A DNA stretch of 21,552 nt from an uncultured Clostridia bacterium (GCA_934122385.1 CAKOWP010000017.1:1-21552), one strand, 5' to 3'. Counted from the stretch's first letter, positions 1 to 7,098 are shown. The notes: a model not told the origin generated them from the sequence alone. A program made the numbers and translations.

Positions 1-48
1 CTAGATTTAATTTTTATTTTAAAATTCAATTTTATTTTTAAAAATTTT

Positions 49-80
49 GACTATGCAATTGCCAAATAAATTGCATAGTC
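49..80 (-). terminator. 12-bp perfect hairpin downstream of the DGR-type target gene
   Basis: GACTATGCAATT (49-60) and AATTGCATAGTC (69-80) form a perfect 12-bp stem with an 8-nt loop. It lies 64 nt past the frameshift-corrected stop of the minus-strand gene. The run after the stem on the minus strand is T-rich but interrupted by A, so it is a poor classical intrinsic terminator. DGR target genes often carry a hairpin just downstream of the variable region, so that is a second possible role. The stem is seen directly; its function is inferred. Confidence 0.5.
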
Positions 81-143
81 ATATATTACCATGATTTTAT
101 TGAAAAATCAAGAAAAATCGTTCGTCATTTCTCGACAATATAC

Positions 144-260
144 TTATTTTATATAAAGTACCGGACGAAAGCCACTGAACGCGTAAGTATTAGGAGCATA
201 ATAGTACCCACGGCAACAAGCTGGGCTACTTGCGTAAGCATTACCGAAACAACCGCCCAC
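144..260 (-). other. Putative DGR variable region (VR) at the 3' end of the target gene
   Basis: Read in the corrected frame, the last ~38 codons encode RGGCFGNAYASSPACCRGYY and then a GFRPVLYIK ending. This matches the C-terminus of C-type-lectin/FGE-fold DGR target proteins (RGG, a variable stretch, then GFRPV). Most codons in the variable part end in T or C with varied first two bases (TGT, TTC, GGT, AAT, GCT, TAC, AGT, AGC, TGC, TAT, ACT), as expected when AAY codons of a template repeat are mutagenised at adenines. I count 52 G/C in positions 161-260, far above the surroundings. The template repeat and reverse transcriptase are not in the window and would lie left of position 1. The call is an inference from sequence pattern. 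Confidence 0.6.
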
Positions 261-1779
261 GAATATTATATGTGTTATATGTTGTATTATATCCTAAATT
301 TGCTAAATAAGATGCTTCTTGTGTCCATTCCCATAAATTTCCGGCAATATCATATAAGCCTTTTTTTAATACTTGTTCTGTTGAGCCTGTTGTTAACATA
401 ACATATGAATAACCACTTTTTCTTGTTCCTGAATTTGTTAATGGTGCACTTGAATCTGTTATACTCTTAAATCCATCTGTCGCTCCTGAATAAGTTGCAT
501 TTGTATAATATCCTCTTAAATTGGTTAAAGATGTATCATAATAATTTCCCCAACTTGTACTTTTCATATCAGAATAATTAGATTCATTGCTTAAGAATTT
601 CATTACCATATCCCATTGAGTTCCTGTCATTAACCCACTTTTTACAAATGAATTTTTGCTATATAATCTATCACTCATCTCAACTGCTGTATAATAATCT
701 GCGTGATAATAAGGTATACTATTTGCTTTTTCTACTATATTTCCTGTTGCTTTATTCTTGTAATTTGAATCTGGTATTAATTTTCCCCTCGCTATAAAAT
801 CGTAATTTTGCCAGTCCCAACCATTTATTCCTGATTGAATTCCAACTGCATTAAATAATGATGCATTATTGCTAAATGTAACACTATCTTTAAATGTTCC
901 TGTTGATTCATCTAAAGTTGATACTCCAGCTTCATATCTTCCAACATAAAAGCCACCATATTTCTCAATTTGCTCTTTTTCTGCTGTATTGGTTTCCATA
1001 TCCCAAGAAGATGCGTTTGTCATACTACTTCCAAAATCTATTTTCACATATTCGTCTACTGAACAAGGTATCCACACAAATTGATTTCCTTTTAATTGTG
1101 TTGCATAATCATGTGTTGTTTTGTCTTTTCCTTTTTCATATTTATCTGCTTCATTATTTGATATTATTATTCCTGTATCTTTTGTCCCGCCGACATAGTA
1201 AAACCCCTTTGGAACTGGTACTGTATTATTTTTCCCATCTGACACTGCATATACTGTAGAAACTTTTGCCAACCCTGTTACTTCTGTTCCATCCGGTATT
1301 TTTACTGTTGTTGTAGTCTCTGTACCCCAGCCATCTTTTAATGCTACCTCTGTACCCGCATCCGTATTTTCTGTATTCTCTGGCAAATTTTCCTGTTGAT
1401 TTTTTCCAACAGAAATTACTGATCCATATTCTGTAATTGTAAACTCATAACCATCAACAATAACTTTTAAGTCCCAAGTTATATCTGTCACTTTAGGATT
1501 TATTCCTTTCACATTGTTTAAATTTTTCTTTAATTCTTCTTTGTTCAAACTTGCATTTTCATCATATGATGCCATTACAGCAGTTTTTACTTTTTCCTCA
1601 GCATTTGCATACTTGCTTTCTTCTGTTGCCTGTTTTGTTTTTTCAAATAGTCCTGTACCTGTTATTGCTTGTATACTTATTCCAGCTAAGATTAGCAATA
1701 TAACAATCGTAATTACCAACGCAACTAATGTTATTGCTTGTTGTTCTTTCTTTATTTTTCCCTTCATTTTTCCCAACAC
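144..1779 (-). CDS. Prepilin-like N-terminus plus FGE-sulfatase/C-type-lectin domain, DGR-type target protein (one +1 frameshift)
   Basis: The 0-frame product is 512 aa and stops at 241; skipping one base at 255 extends it to 544 aa ending GFRPVLYIK at 144. Residues ~15-40 (QQAITLVALVITIVILLILA) are a hydrophobic helix of the Clostridia prepilin-like type, lacking the usual Glu at +5, followed by an amphipathic stretch (GLFEKTKQA). From about residue 140 the protein resembles FGE-sulfatase-like domains: FVWIPCSVDEY, GGFYVGRYEAG, TGTQWDM, GLYDIAGNLWEWTQEA, YNIRGG. It is probably a surface ligand-binding protein anchored or assembled by its N-terminal helix. The break is at CGT GGG CGG TTG (253-261), where dropping the C restores RGGCFG. 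The gene is preceded by a possible 40-aa ORF and a strong promoter, and is divergent from an XRE regulator. The domain call is secure; the functional state depends on whether the frameshift is real. Confidence 0.8.
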
Positions 1780-1876
1780 CTTTCTTTAAATCTTAAAAAC
1801 TCTATAATTTTTTAACTTAATAATTTTTAGTATTATTTTAATCAATATATCTTTACATGACGAATAGACAGCAATA

Positions 1877-1999
1877 TTACTCTGTACTTTTTGTGCAGAC
1901 GCAATACTCCTGTCTATTTTTATCTATTTTATTTATTTTGCACTTATTTAGTAGATTACTTGTGTGTATTCCCTCAAAGCTTTCAGCAGTTTTTATCAT
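1877..1999 (-). CDS. Possible 40-aa leader peptide or small protein
   Basis: ATG at 1999 follows AAAGGAGAAA with about 9 nt spacing, which is a good ribosome site, and the frame runs 40 codons to TAA. The product begins MIKTAESFEGIHTSNLLNK and has three cysteines, two in a CVC near the C-terminus. It has no membrane segment and I recognise no family. It lies between the promoter at 2047-2075 and the prepilin-like gene, so it would be the first translated frame of that transcript. The strong Shine-Dalgarno is the main evidence; length and composition alone would not convince. It could also be an untranslated leader. Confidence 0.4.
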   Translation of the reverse strand: MIKTAESFEGIHTSNLLNKCKINKIDKNRQEYCVCTKSTE

Positions 2000-2046
2000 T
2001 ATAATTTTCTCCTTTGACATTTTTCTTTACATACAATCTTACCTAG

Positions 2047-2075
2047 ATTATACATAATTTATTGTGTATTTACAA
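2047..2075 (-). promoter_or_regulatory. Sigma-A type promoter for the small ORF and the DGR-type target gene
   Basis: On the minus strand TTGTAA (2070-2075) and TATAAT (2047-2052) are separated by exactly 17 nt. An operator-like 20-mer (2050-2069) fills the spacer and touches the -10, so repressor binding there should block polymerase. Confidence 0.7.
2050..2069. promoter_or_regulatory. Operator-like repeat, copy 1 (in the target-gene promoter)
   Basis: ATACATAATTTATTGTGTAT matches copy 2 at 2129-2148 in 18 of 20 bases. The half-sites ATACAT and GTGTAT form an imperfect palindrome. It is probably bound by the XRE protein encoded at 2215. The repeat is seen directly; the binding partner is inferred. 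Confidence 0.5.
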
Positions 2076-2099
2076 TATTTTATGACTTTTTTATACAAA

Positions 2100-2148
2100 T
2101 GTAATATTATTGTAATATTACTGTAACAATACATAATTTATGATGTAT
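2100..2148. promoter_or_regulatory. Three phased direct repeats and operator copy 2 upstream of the XRE gene
   Basis: TGTAATATTA at 2100, TGTAATATTA at 2111 and the related TGTAACAATA at 2122 recur at an 11-nt period, about one helical turn. They run into ATACATAATTTATGATGTAT (2129-2148), which has perfect ATACAT/ATGTAT half-sites. The block lies about 70-115 nt upstream of the regulator start, which suggests autoregulation. I could not place a convincing -35/-10 for the regulator. Confidence 0.45.
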
Positions 2149-2214
2149 TAGCAACTTTATGTATTCTTTTTTGCTAAAATAGTTATAGTAATTTAATCAG
2201 GAGGTTAATTAACT

Positions 2215-2466
2215 GTGAAGTTCAAGAGAATAAGAGATTTAAGAGAGGATAATGATAAGTTACAAAAGGAAATAGCTCAACTATTAGGCATTTCACAACA
2301 GTACTATTCCGAATACGAAAATGGCAATAGGACAATCCCTATAAATCACCTAATAACCCTTGCCAAATATTATGGCACATCAATAGATTATATCGTGGGT
2401 TTATCAGATGAATTAAATAAAAAAGACAATATTAAAAAAATAATTACAAATAAAAAAACAGGTTAA
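2215..2466 (+). CDS. XRE-family HTH transcriptional regulator
   Basis: An 83-aa protein that is essentially one Cro/C1-type helix-turn-helix domain. Residues ~5-60 show the family pattern: RIRDLREDNDKLQKEIAQLL, GISQQYYSEYENGNRTIP, then LAKYYGTSIDYIVGLSD. The C-terminus is a short Lys-rich tail with no sensor domain, so it probably acts as a simple dimeric repressor. It starts at GTG (2215) behind AGGAGG (2199-2204). It is one of only two clear plus-strand genes and is divergent from the prepilin-like DGR-type target; the shared 400-bp region holds two near-identical operator-like repeats. The likely role is control of its own gene and the target gene. The family call is firm; the targets are inferred. 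Confidence 0.88.
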   Translation: MKFKRIRDLREDNDKLQKEIAQLLGISQQYYSEYENGNRTIPINHLITLAKYYGTSIDYIVGLSDELNKKDNIKKIITNKKTG

Positions 2467-2493
2467 CTTATAAATTAAATTAACTTGTTTTTA
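2456..2493 (+). terminator. Intrinsic terminator of the XRE gene, probably bidirectional
   Basis: AACAGGTTAA (2457-2466) pairs with TTAACTTGTT (2480-2489) with one G-T wobble, followed by a T run on plus and preceded by an A run. It overlaps the XRE stop codon and lies just past the spoVT stop on the other strand, so it can serve both convergent genes. Confidence 0.75.
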
Positions 2494-2496
2494 TAA

Positions 2497-3052
2497 TTAT
2501 ATATCCATTTGACTAGCTAAAAAAGTTGCAGCTGACTGAGCCACCTTTTTTTCGACTTCATTCATTTTTGTATTAGCATCTTTTGACATTAAAATAACAG
2601 TTCCTATTGTATCTCCATTTGATATTATTGGATACACTATTTGTGCATTCTTTTTCTTTTCATTTTTATCATTTTTTGTTATTGGCATTGACATATCACT
2701 ATTTTCTTTACTTGTATAAACTTCTTTGTCTTCCATAAGTTTTTCAAGTTCTTGGCTAACATCTTGCTCTAAAAATTCTTTTTTTGATCCACCTGATACT
2801 GCAATTATTGTATCTTTATCTGTTATACATGCAATATGTCCTGTTGTTTTTGCTAATGTTTCTGCATAACCTGTTGCAAATTCTGATAATTCACCAATTG
2901 GAGAATATTTTTTTAATATTACTTGTCCTTCTCTATCTGTAAAGATTTCAAGTGGGTCTCCGTTCTTTTATACGGAGTGTTTTTCTTATTTCTTTAGGTA
3001 TTACAACTCTACCTAAATCATCTATTCTCCTTACAACACCTGTTGCTTTCAT
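2497..3052 (-). CDS. spoVT: SpoVT: AbrB-type stage V sporulation regulator (one +1 frameshift)
   Basis: ATG at 3052 follows AAAGGAGG with 9 nt spacing. The N-terminus (MKATGVVRRIDDLGRVVIPK and EIRKTLRIKE) is the SpoVT/AbrB swapped-hairpin DNA-binding domain. The 0-frame then reads CGG AGA CCC ACT TGA and stops after about 34 residues. Skipping the C at 2962 restores GDPLEIFTDREGQVILKKYS and continues through the GAF-like C-terminal domain (FATGYAE, IVYPIISNGDTIGTVILMS) to 2497, giving 184 aa, close to the family length. In Bacillus SpoVT is a forespore (sigma-G dependent) regulator that tunes late spore genes. The break separates the DNA-binding half from the GAF half. Whether it is an error, a pseudogene or a recoding site is open; both halves are otherwise well conserved. 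Confidence 0.85.
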
Positions 3053-3179
3053 TATTCTTTTCCTCCTTTAATTTCAAGTCTAATTTTATTATTTCAAAAG
3101 AGGAAAATTTTATACATTTTTATTAAAAATTTGTTATAATTCTGTCCATGCTAATATTTATTTTTATATTAATTTTTCA

Positions 3180-3668
3180 TTATAGTTCTCTTTCTTCTTC
3201 AATCCATTGATTTAATATATTTGCCTTACCTTGTATTTGATTTCCTAAAAGAATTCCATCTTCATCTCTATGCAAATTAAATAATTCTGTTATATTATAA
3301 TCTTCTTTTTCTAGCTGTTCTTGCATTATTTTCAATGATTCTTTTTGTTTATCAGAAATTGATTTTGGAATATAAAAAATTCCTGTTTTATATTTTGGAG
3401 TTGATGTATTTTCTGCAAATACTATATGACCCATTTTTTGCATTTCATAAAATATGCTATTTACATCATGTTTTTCATTTAGTACTTTTTCTTGTACAAA
3501 ATGATTTTCTAAAAACTCTTTCATATAAAAATAGTGCGCTGTATCGTCTTCATCTTTATATATTTTTTCTACTATTCCGTCTTTATTTTCTCCATCAACC
3601 GCTTCTTTTCCATATATTATAGCAATTTTTAAATCTTCTATTAAGCTTTTATCTTCTTTTTCCATCAT
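3180..3668 (-). CDS. Hypothetical protein, downstream partner of the KAP NTPase
   Basis: A 162-aa acidic, Lys/Glu-rich, soluble-looking protein with no signal peptide or membrane segment. I recognise no family. Visible pieces are a helical N-terminus (EKEDKSLIEDLKIAIIYGKE), a middle with HYFYMKEFLENHF and a Glu-rich C-terminus (QWIEEEREL). It starts at one of two adjacent ATGs at 3668/3665 behind AAAGG. It begins about 60 nt after the KAP-type NTPase stops, with only a T-rich stretch (plus strand) between, so the two are likely co-transcribed. An accessory or effector role with the NTPase is a guess from position only. Confidence 0.65.
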   Translation of the reverse strand: MMEKEDKSLIEDLKIAIIYGKEAVDGENKDGIVEKIYKDEDDTAHYFYMKEFLENHFVQEKVLNEKHDVNSIFYEMQKMGHIVFAENTSTPKYKTGIFYIPKSISDKQKESLKIMQEQLEKEDYNITELFNLHRDEDGILLGNQIQGKANILNQWIEEEREL

Positions 3669-3727
3669 TTTAACCTTTCTTATTCTTTTTACTCTTCTAT
3701 TTTAATTTTCTTTTTTACTCTTTTCTC

Positions 3728-5695
3728 TTATTCTTCTTTTTTACTCAAAAAACTTGTTTTATATTTATCTAAAATATATCCTAAACTATTAGAAAACTCC
3801 TTAAGCATAACAATTTTTATAGATTGATCTTTTCCTTTTAAATAATCGTCTATTACTTGTTTTAGTTGCTTAATATTTTTCATTTCAGGTTCAATTTCTT
3901 TTGGATATTTTTCAGCTCTGTTTAACAATTTTTCTTTTATCATTACTATATCTTCATTACTTGCACACGAAATTCTCTGGAATAATTGATAAACATCATA
4001 ATATTTAAAAATTGGAATTTTCATACATTCTCTATCAAATTTTTCATAAAATTCTTCCATTTTCATTGGAATACATTTAAATATTACTTCTGCTTTTTCT
4101 TTATACATTCTATCTAATAATTGATTATTTAAGCTATTAAAATGTTTTATTATTTCATCCATATCTTCTTCAAGTTGCTCTATTGCAATTTTTCCAAGCT
4201 CTTCTTCAACATTTTTACAATATTTTGATTTTAAAGATGCAATGTTCATTCCATTAAAGAATACACTTTTCAATGTTTTTATATCATAATCAATTAATCC
4301 TTTTCTAGAGAAATAGCTAAAATATGCATATATTTTTACTATATCAATAAGTTCTAAGTCACCTTGTTTTACTTCTTCTAAAACTTCTTTAATTACTTTT
4401 CCAAATTCGTCATCAGATATTTTCCAATATTCCTCTGTTAATAATCTTTTATATCCTGGTAAATTTTCTGTATCTACTGTATTTCTAATAGTTTCCATAT
4501 TTTCTTTAAATATTTTCATATCAAAAATTCTTGTTCTTACATAATATTCAATAAATTTGAAAAATCTATATTCTGATTTAAAATTGTAATAATAATTATT
4601 ATCAAATTCTTTTATATAAAATTGTCTATTATCCATCAAAGTTCTTGAAGATACTAATATTGACTTGTATTCTTCATTATCTTTAATATTTACAAATTTA
4701 TCTTTTGTTATTTTTCCTGCTTTTATTTCAAAAGATATTGCTATTGTAAATATCAGCATTGTTTGCATTACTCTATTATTTGTATTAGGATAATTTTTTT
4801 CTACCATTTCATATATTTTTTGGAAGTCATTTAACGCATGTTTTAATATTCTTAAGTTTCTCGTTCCGCTTCGTTCAAATGTTAAAATTATTAAACGTGT
4901 ATTTTCTCTTAAAAATCTTATCAAGTCTGCATCATTTTCATATCTCATTAAAATACCATTAATAATATAATCAAATTTAGGAGCATATTCAAATGTCTCA
5001 CCAATTAATTTTTCTTTTATTCTTTCATAATCATTTGCTTTATCAAAAACATGCTCTATCTTATTTTGAATTTTTTCAACCATTGGTTCGTCTGTTGTAT
5101 TTAACTCACCTTGCTTGTCCAAAAGATATGTTGCTATAAATGTTTTCATTTCCAAATTTGAACTTTTTAATTTTGTTGAAAGTTCTTTTTCATTACATAT
5201 TATTATAGTTTTTATATGATCATGTTCAACAAAATTATTTATATATCCCAAAATATCTATAACGTCAACATTAGCTCTCTCTAAGTCATCAAAGCATAGA
5301 ACTTTATCGTCTGTAGAGAAAAATTCAGAGTAATCTATCTTGTCACCATTTTGTGTAACACCAAAAAAGTTTGCCATATCAAGACCAGTTTTAGCATATT
5401 CTGGTATTGTTGTCTGGCCATGGGAATCCATGAATTTTCTTAAATTTTTGTCCATCAATTGTGTTGTTTCAATAAATATTTTTTTACTAATGTCTTCCAA
5501 ATTTGATATACCATATAATGACATATAAATAGTTGTATATCTTTTTCCATTTAGTTGCATTGATTCAATTTTTTTTCTTATTTTGTTATTCCAGAAGTGT
5601 GTTTTTCCAACACCCCATTCACCATTTATCATTATTGCATAGTCTGTATAATCTGACCTTACATAATCTAATATGCTTTCTACCAAATCTTCCAT
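3728..5695 (-). CDS. KAP-family P-loop NTPase
   Basis: A 655-aa protein from ATG at 5695. Walker A is INGEWGVGKTHF near residue 25 and Walker B is KVLCFDDLERANVD near residue 130, the DDLER form typical of KAP NTPases. IIICNEKEL follows at the sensor-like strand. The C-terminal ~450 residues are helical and charged with no clear membrane span. An open frame extends 43 codons further upstream to 5824, but those codons are a translation of a REP-like inverted repeat (residues such as MSQTEPSP) with no ribosome site; 5695 has GGAG 7 nt upstream and lies just before the conserved domain, so I chose it. KAP NTPases occur in anti-phage and plasmid-linked systems, but no specific system is recognised here. 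It is followed by a hypothetical gene. Confidence 0.8.
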   Translation of the reverse strand: MEDLVESILDYVRSDYTDYAIMINGEWGVGKTHFWNNKIRKKIESMQLNGKRYTTIYMSLYGISNLEDISKKIFIETTQLMDKNLRKFMDSHGQTTIPEYAKTGLDMANFFGVTQNGDKIDYSEFFSTDDKVLCFDDLERANVDVIDILGYINNFVEHDHIKTIIICNEKELSTKLKSSNLEMKTFIATYLLDKQGELNTTDEPMVEKIQNKIEHVFDKANDYERIKEKLIGETFEYAPKFDYIINGILMRYENDADLIRFLRENTRLIILTFERSGTRNLRILKHALNDFQKIYEMVEKNYPNTNNRVMQTMLIFTIAISFEIKAGKITKDKFVNIKDNEEYKSILVSSRTLMDNRQFYIKEFDNNYYYNFKSEYRFFKFIEYYVRTRIFDMKIFKENMETIRNTVDTENLPGYKRLLTEEYWKISDDEFGKVIKEVLEEVKQGDLELIDIVKIYAYFSYFSRKGLIDYDIKTLKSVFFNGMNIASLKSKYCKNVEEELGKIAIEQLEEDMDEIIKHFNSLNNQLLDRMYKEKAEVIFKCIPMKMEEFYEKFDRECMKIPIFKYYDVYQLFQRISCASNEDIVMIKEKLLNRAEKYPKEIEPEMKNIKQLKQVIDDYLKGKDQSIKIVMLKEFSNSLGYILDKYKTSFLSKKEE

Positions 5696-5714
5696 TTTCT
5701 CACTCCACTTCTTT

Positions 5715-5831
5715 TGTCTCATTGGGGACGGTTCTGTTTGCGACATCGGTTCCTTTTGAGACATTTTTATTCTGTTTAAATCATTGCTTATATTTACAAA
5801 TGTCTCAAACAGAACCGTCCCCAATGAGACA
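5715..5831. repeat. REP-like inverted repeat, family A, copy 1
   Basis: A 32-nt left arm (5715-5746, beginning TGTCTCATTGGGGACGGTTC) is repeated inverted at 5800-5831 with one mismatch. Beside the left arm is a second motif, CGGTTCCTTTTGAGACA (5746-5762). The element fills the gap between comF (stop at 5838) and the KAP gene (start at 5695). The GGGGACGGTTCTGTTTGAGAC core recurs at 14196-14322 and 20658-20706. Such palindromes resemble REP units mobilised by Y1/RAYT transposases; none is encoded in the window. Confidence 0.8.
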
Positions 5832-5837
5832 TTTTCT

Positions 5838-6521
5838 TTAATCTTTTGCTAATACTAGTACTCCTATTGTTTTAGGATTTGCTTGTTGTAATATTTTACA
5901 ACATTCATTTACTGTACTTCCTGTTGTATAAATATCATCAATTAATAATATTTTCTTATTAATTATTAATCTTGCATTTTGCAAGTTGTATATTCCTTGT
6001 ATATTTTGCTGTCTGTCTTCTTTATTTAATTTGCTTTGTTCTATTATATTTTTTGTTTTTATTAAACAATTATTCACAAGTTCCAAATTTGTTTTATTTG
6101 CTATTTCTTCTGCTATTAACATACTTTGATTATAGCCTCTTTCTTTGTTTCTTTTTTTACTTATCGGAACTGGTATAATTTTATCATACTTTTTTATATT
6201 TTCAAATATTTTTTCATTTTTTAACAAAAAATTTACAAAAGTTTTATACAAATATGATTTTTCGTTGAATTTGTAGTCTAATATTAATTTACGTACTTGT
6301 CCTTCATATTTAAATATGTACATTAGTTCTTCAAAATATTTTTCTTTTTTTATATTTTCTTCTATTTCTTCTTTTTGTAATATGCTCACTTCTGATTGTT
6401 TTTTTAGTTCTAAATTGCATTTTGGGCATAGTGCGTCTTTGTTTATTTTTTCACATATTCCACATATTGGGGGATACAGTAGGTTTGAAATTTTTTCTTG
6501 AATTCTAAAAATTTTATTCAC
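5838..6521 (-). CDS. comF: ComF-family protein (phosphoribosyltransferase fold)
   Basis: A 227-aa protein with the ComF layout. An N-terminal four-cysteine zinc-finger-like stretch (LLYPPICGICEKINKDALCP, then KCN) leads into a PRTase domain with PVPISKKRNKERGYNQ and the PRPP-binding motif KILLIDDIYTTGST near residues 191-204. ComF is linked to DNA uptake and recombination in competent bacteria and works with ComFA and single-strand binding proteins. It starts at GTG (6521), which overlaps the last codons of toxN by 8 nt (GTGAATAA), so translation is probably coupled. In many Clostridia comF directly follows recD2; here a type III toxin-antitoxin locus separates them. The family call is firm. 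Confidence 0.9.
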   Translation of the reverse strand: MNKIFRIQEKISNLLYPPICGICEKINKDALCPKCNLELKKQSEVSILQKEEIEENIKKEKYFEELMYIFKYEGQVRKLILDYKFNEKSYLYKTFVNFLLKNEKIFENIKKYDKIIPVPISKKRNKERGYNQSMLIAEEIANKTNLELVNNCLIKTKNIIEQSKLNKEDRQQNIQGIYNLQNARLIINKKILLIDDIYTTGSTVNECCKILQQANPKTIGVLVLAKD

Positions 6522-7026
6522 TCTTTTCTTGATTTAAAATATATTGATTTAATTTTGTTTCTAGAAATTTAAAATTGCAACATCTTTTCTTTACATTTAA
6601 ATTTGCTTTATCATTTGAAACTAAAAAATATAACTTTTCCGCATTTCTTATGATTTTTTCTAAATTTTTATTACACCATATTATCTGATATTTTAAAATT
6701 AATCCATATTTTTTGTCTCTTTTTATTTCTCCATTTATATCAATTTTGTAATAATATTGGTGTGGAATAGGAATCATATTATTTAAATTTATTACTCCAT
6801 CTCTTCCATTATTTATCTTTAAAAAATCTATATTATTTTTCATTTTCTTATGTTTTTCTTTTGGAGAACTCAATGGAGCAAAATAATTAATATCGTTTAT
6901 TTTTAAAATAATTCCTATAAACGGTCTTTTTTCTTTTATATCATAAGCCTTCAGAACATTTTTGTCTTGACTATATATATATCTAGCATATTTTCTATCA
7001 ATTCTATATAAATTTAATTTTTCTAT
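6514..7026 (-). CDS. toxN: Type III toxin, ToxN/AbiQ/CptN-family endoribonuclease (apparent ATA start)
   Basis: The open frame runs from just after an AGGAGG ribosome site (7035-7040) to 6514 and encodes 170 residues, the usual ToxN length. Family features in order: YRIDRKYARYIYSQD near the N-terminus, RPFIGIILKINDINYFAPLS, the SSPKEKHKKM segment and DGVINLNNMIPIP. ToxN cleaves mRNA at A-rich sites and is held inactive by ToxI RNA. The only codon at normal spacing (8 nt) from the ribosome site is ATA at 7026-7024. The first in-frame ATG is at 6873, inside the conserved fold, so I reject it. The coding region directly follows the ToxI repeats and attenuator. ATA could be a weak start that limits toxin level, a mutation or a base error. 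Confidence 0.85.
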   Translation of the reverse strand: MEKLNLYRIDRKYARYIYSQDKNVLKAYDIKEKRPFIGIILKINDINYFAPLSSPKEKHKKMKNNIDFLKINNGRDGVINLNNMIPIPHQYYYKIDINGEIKRDKKYGLILKYQIIWCNKNLEKIIRNAEKLYFLVSNDKANLNVKKRCCNFKFLETKLNQYILNQEKSE

Positions 7027-7072
7027 TTGTTACACCTCCTTATACACATAAATTATTACAATATAATTAATA

Positions 7073-7098
7073 GGGAATTAGTAATAAAACTAATCCCC
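7073..7098 (-). terminator. Attenuator between ToxI and toxN
   Basis: GGGAATTAG (7073-7081) and CTAATCCCC (7090-7098) form a 9-bp stem with one G-T pair. On the minus strand a T/A-rich stretch follows. A leaky terminator between antitoxin RNA and toxin is characteristic of type III loci and sets the excess of ToxI over toxN mRNA. Confidence 0.75.

Noticed and set aside
1..143. DGR template repeat within the window
   Set aside because: I found no second copy of the GGCTTTCGTCCGG ending or the RGG region in the window; any template repeat must lie outside.
894..1259. Plus-strand frame of 121 aa opposite the DGR-type target
   Set aside because: Leu/Ile/Tyr-rich shadow of an AT-rich minus-strand gene, without a ribosome site.
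1857..2057. Plus-strand 66-aa hydrophobic frame in the divergent region
   Set aside because: No ribosome site, antisense to the 40-aa frame that has one, and its 3' end runs into the minus-strand promoter.
2497..2736. A stand-alone 79-aa gene at the spoVT place
   Set aside because: It continues in-frame upstream into the GAF domain and, after one base correction, into the AbrB-like N-terminus of SpoVT.
3151..3175. AT-only hairpin as a terminator for the 162-aa gene
   Set aside because: Its T run is on the plus strand, where no gene ends, and the stem is only A/T pairs.
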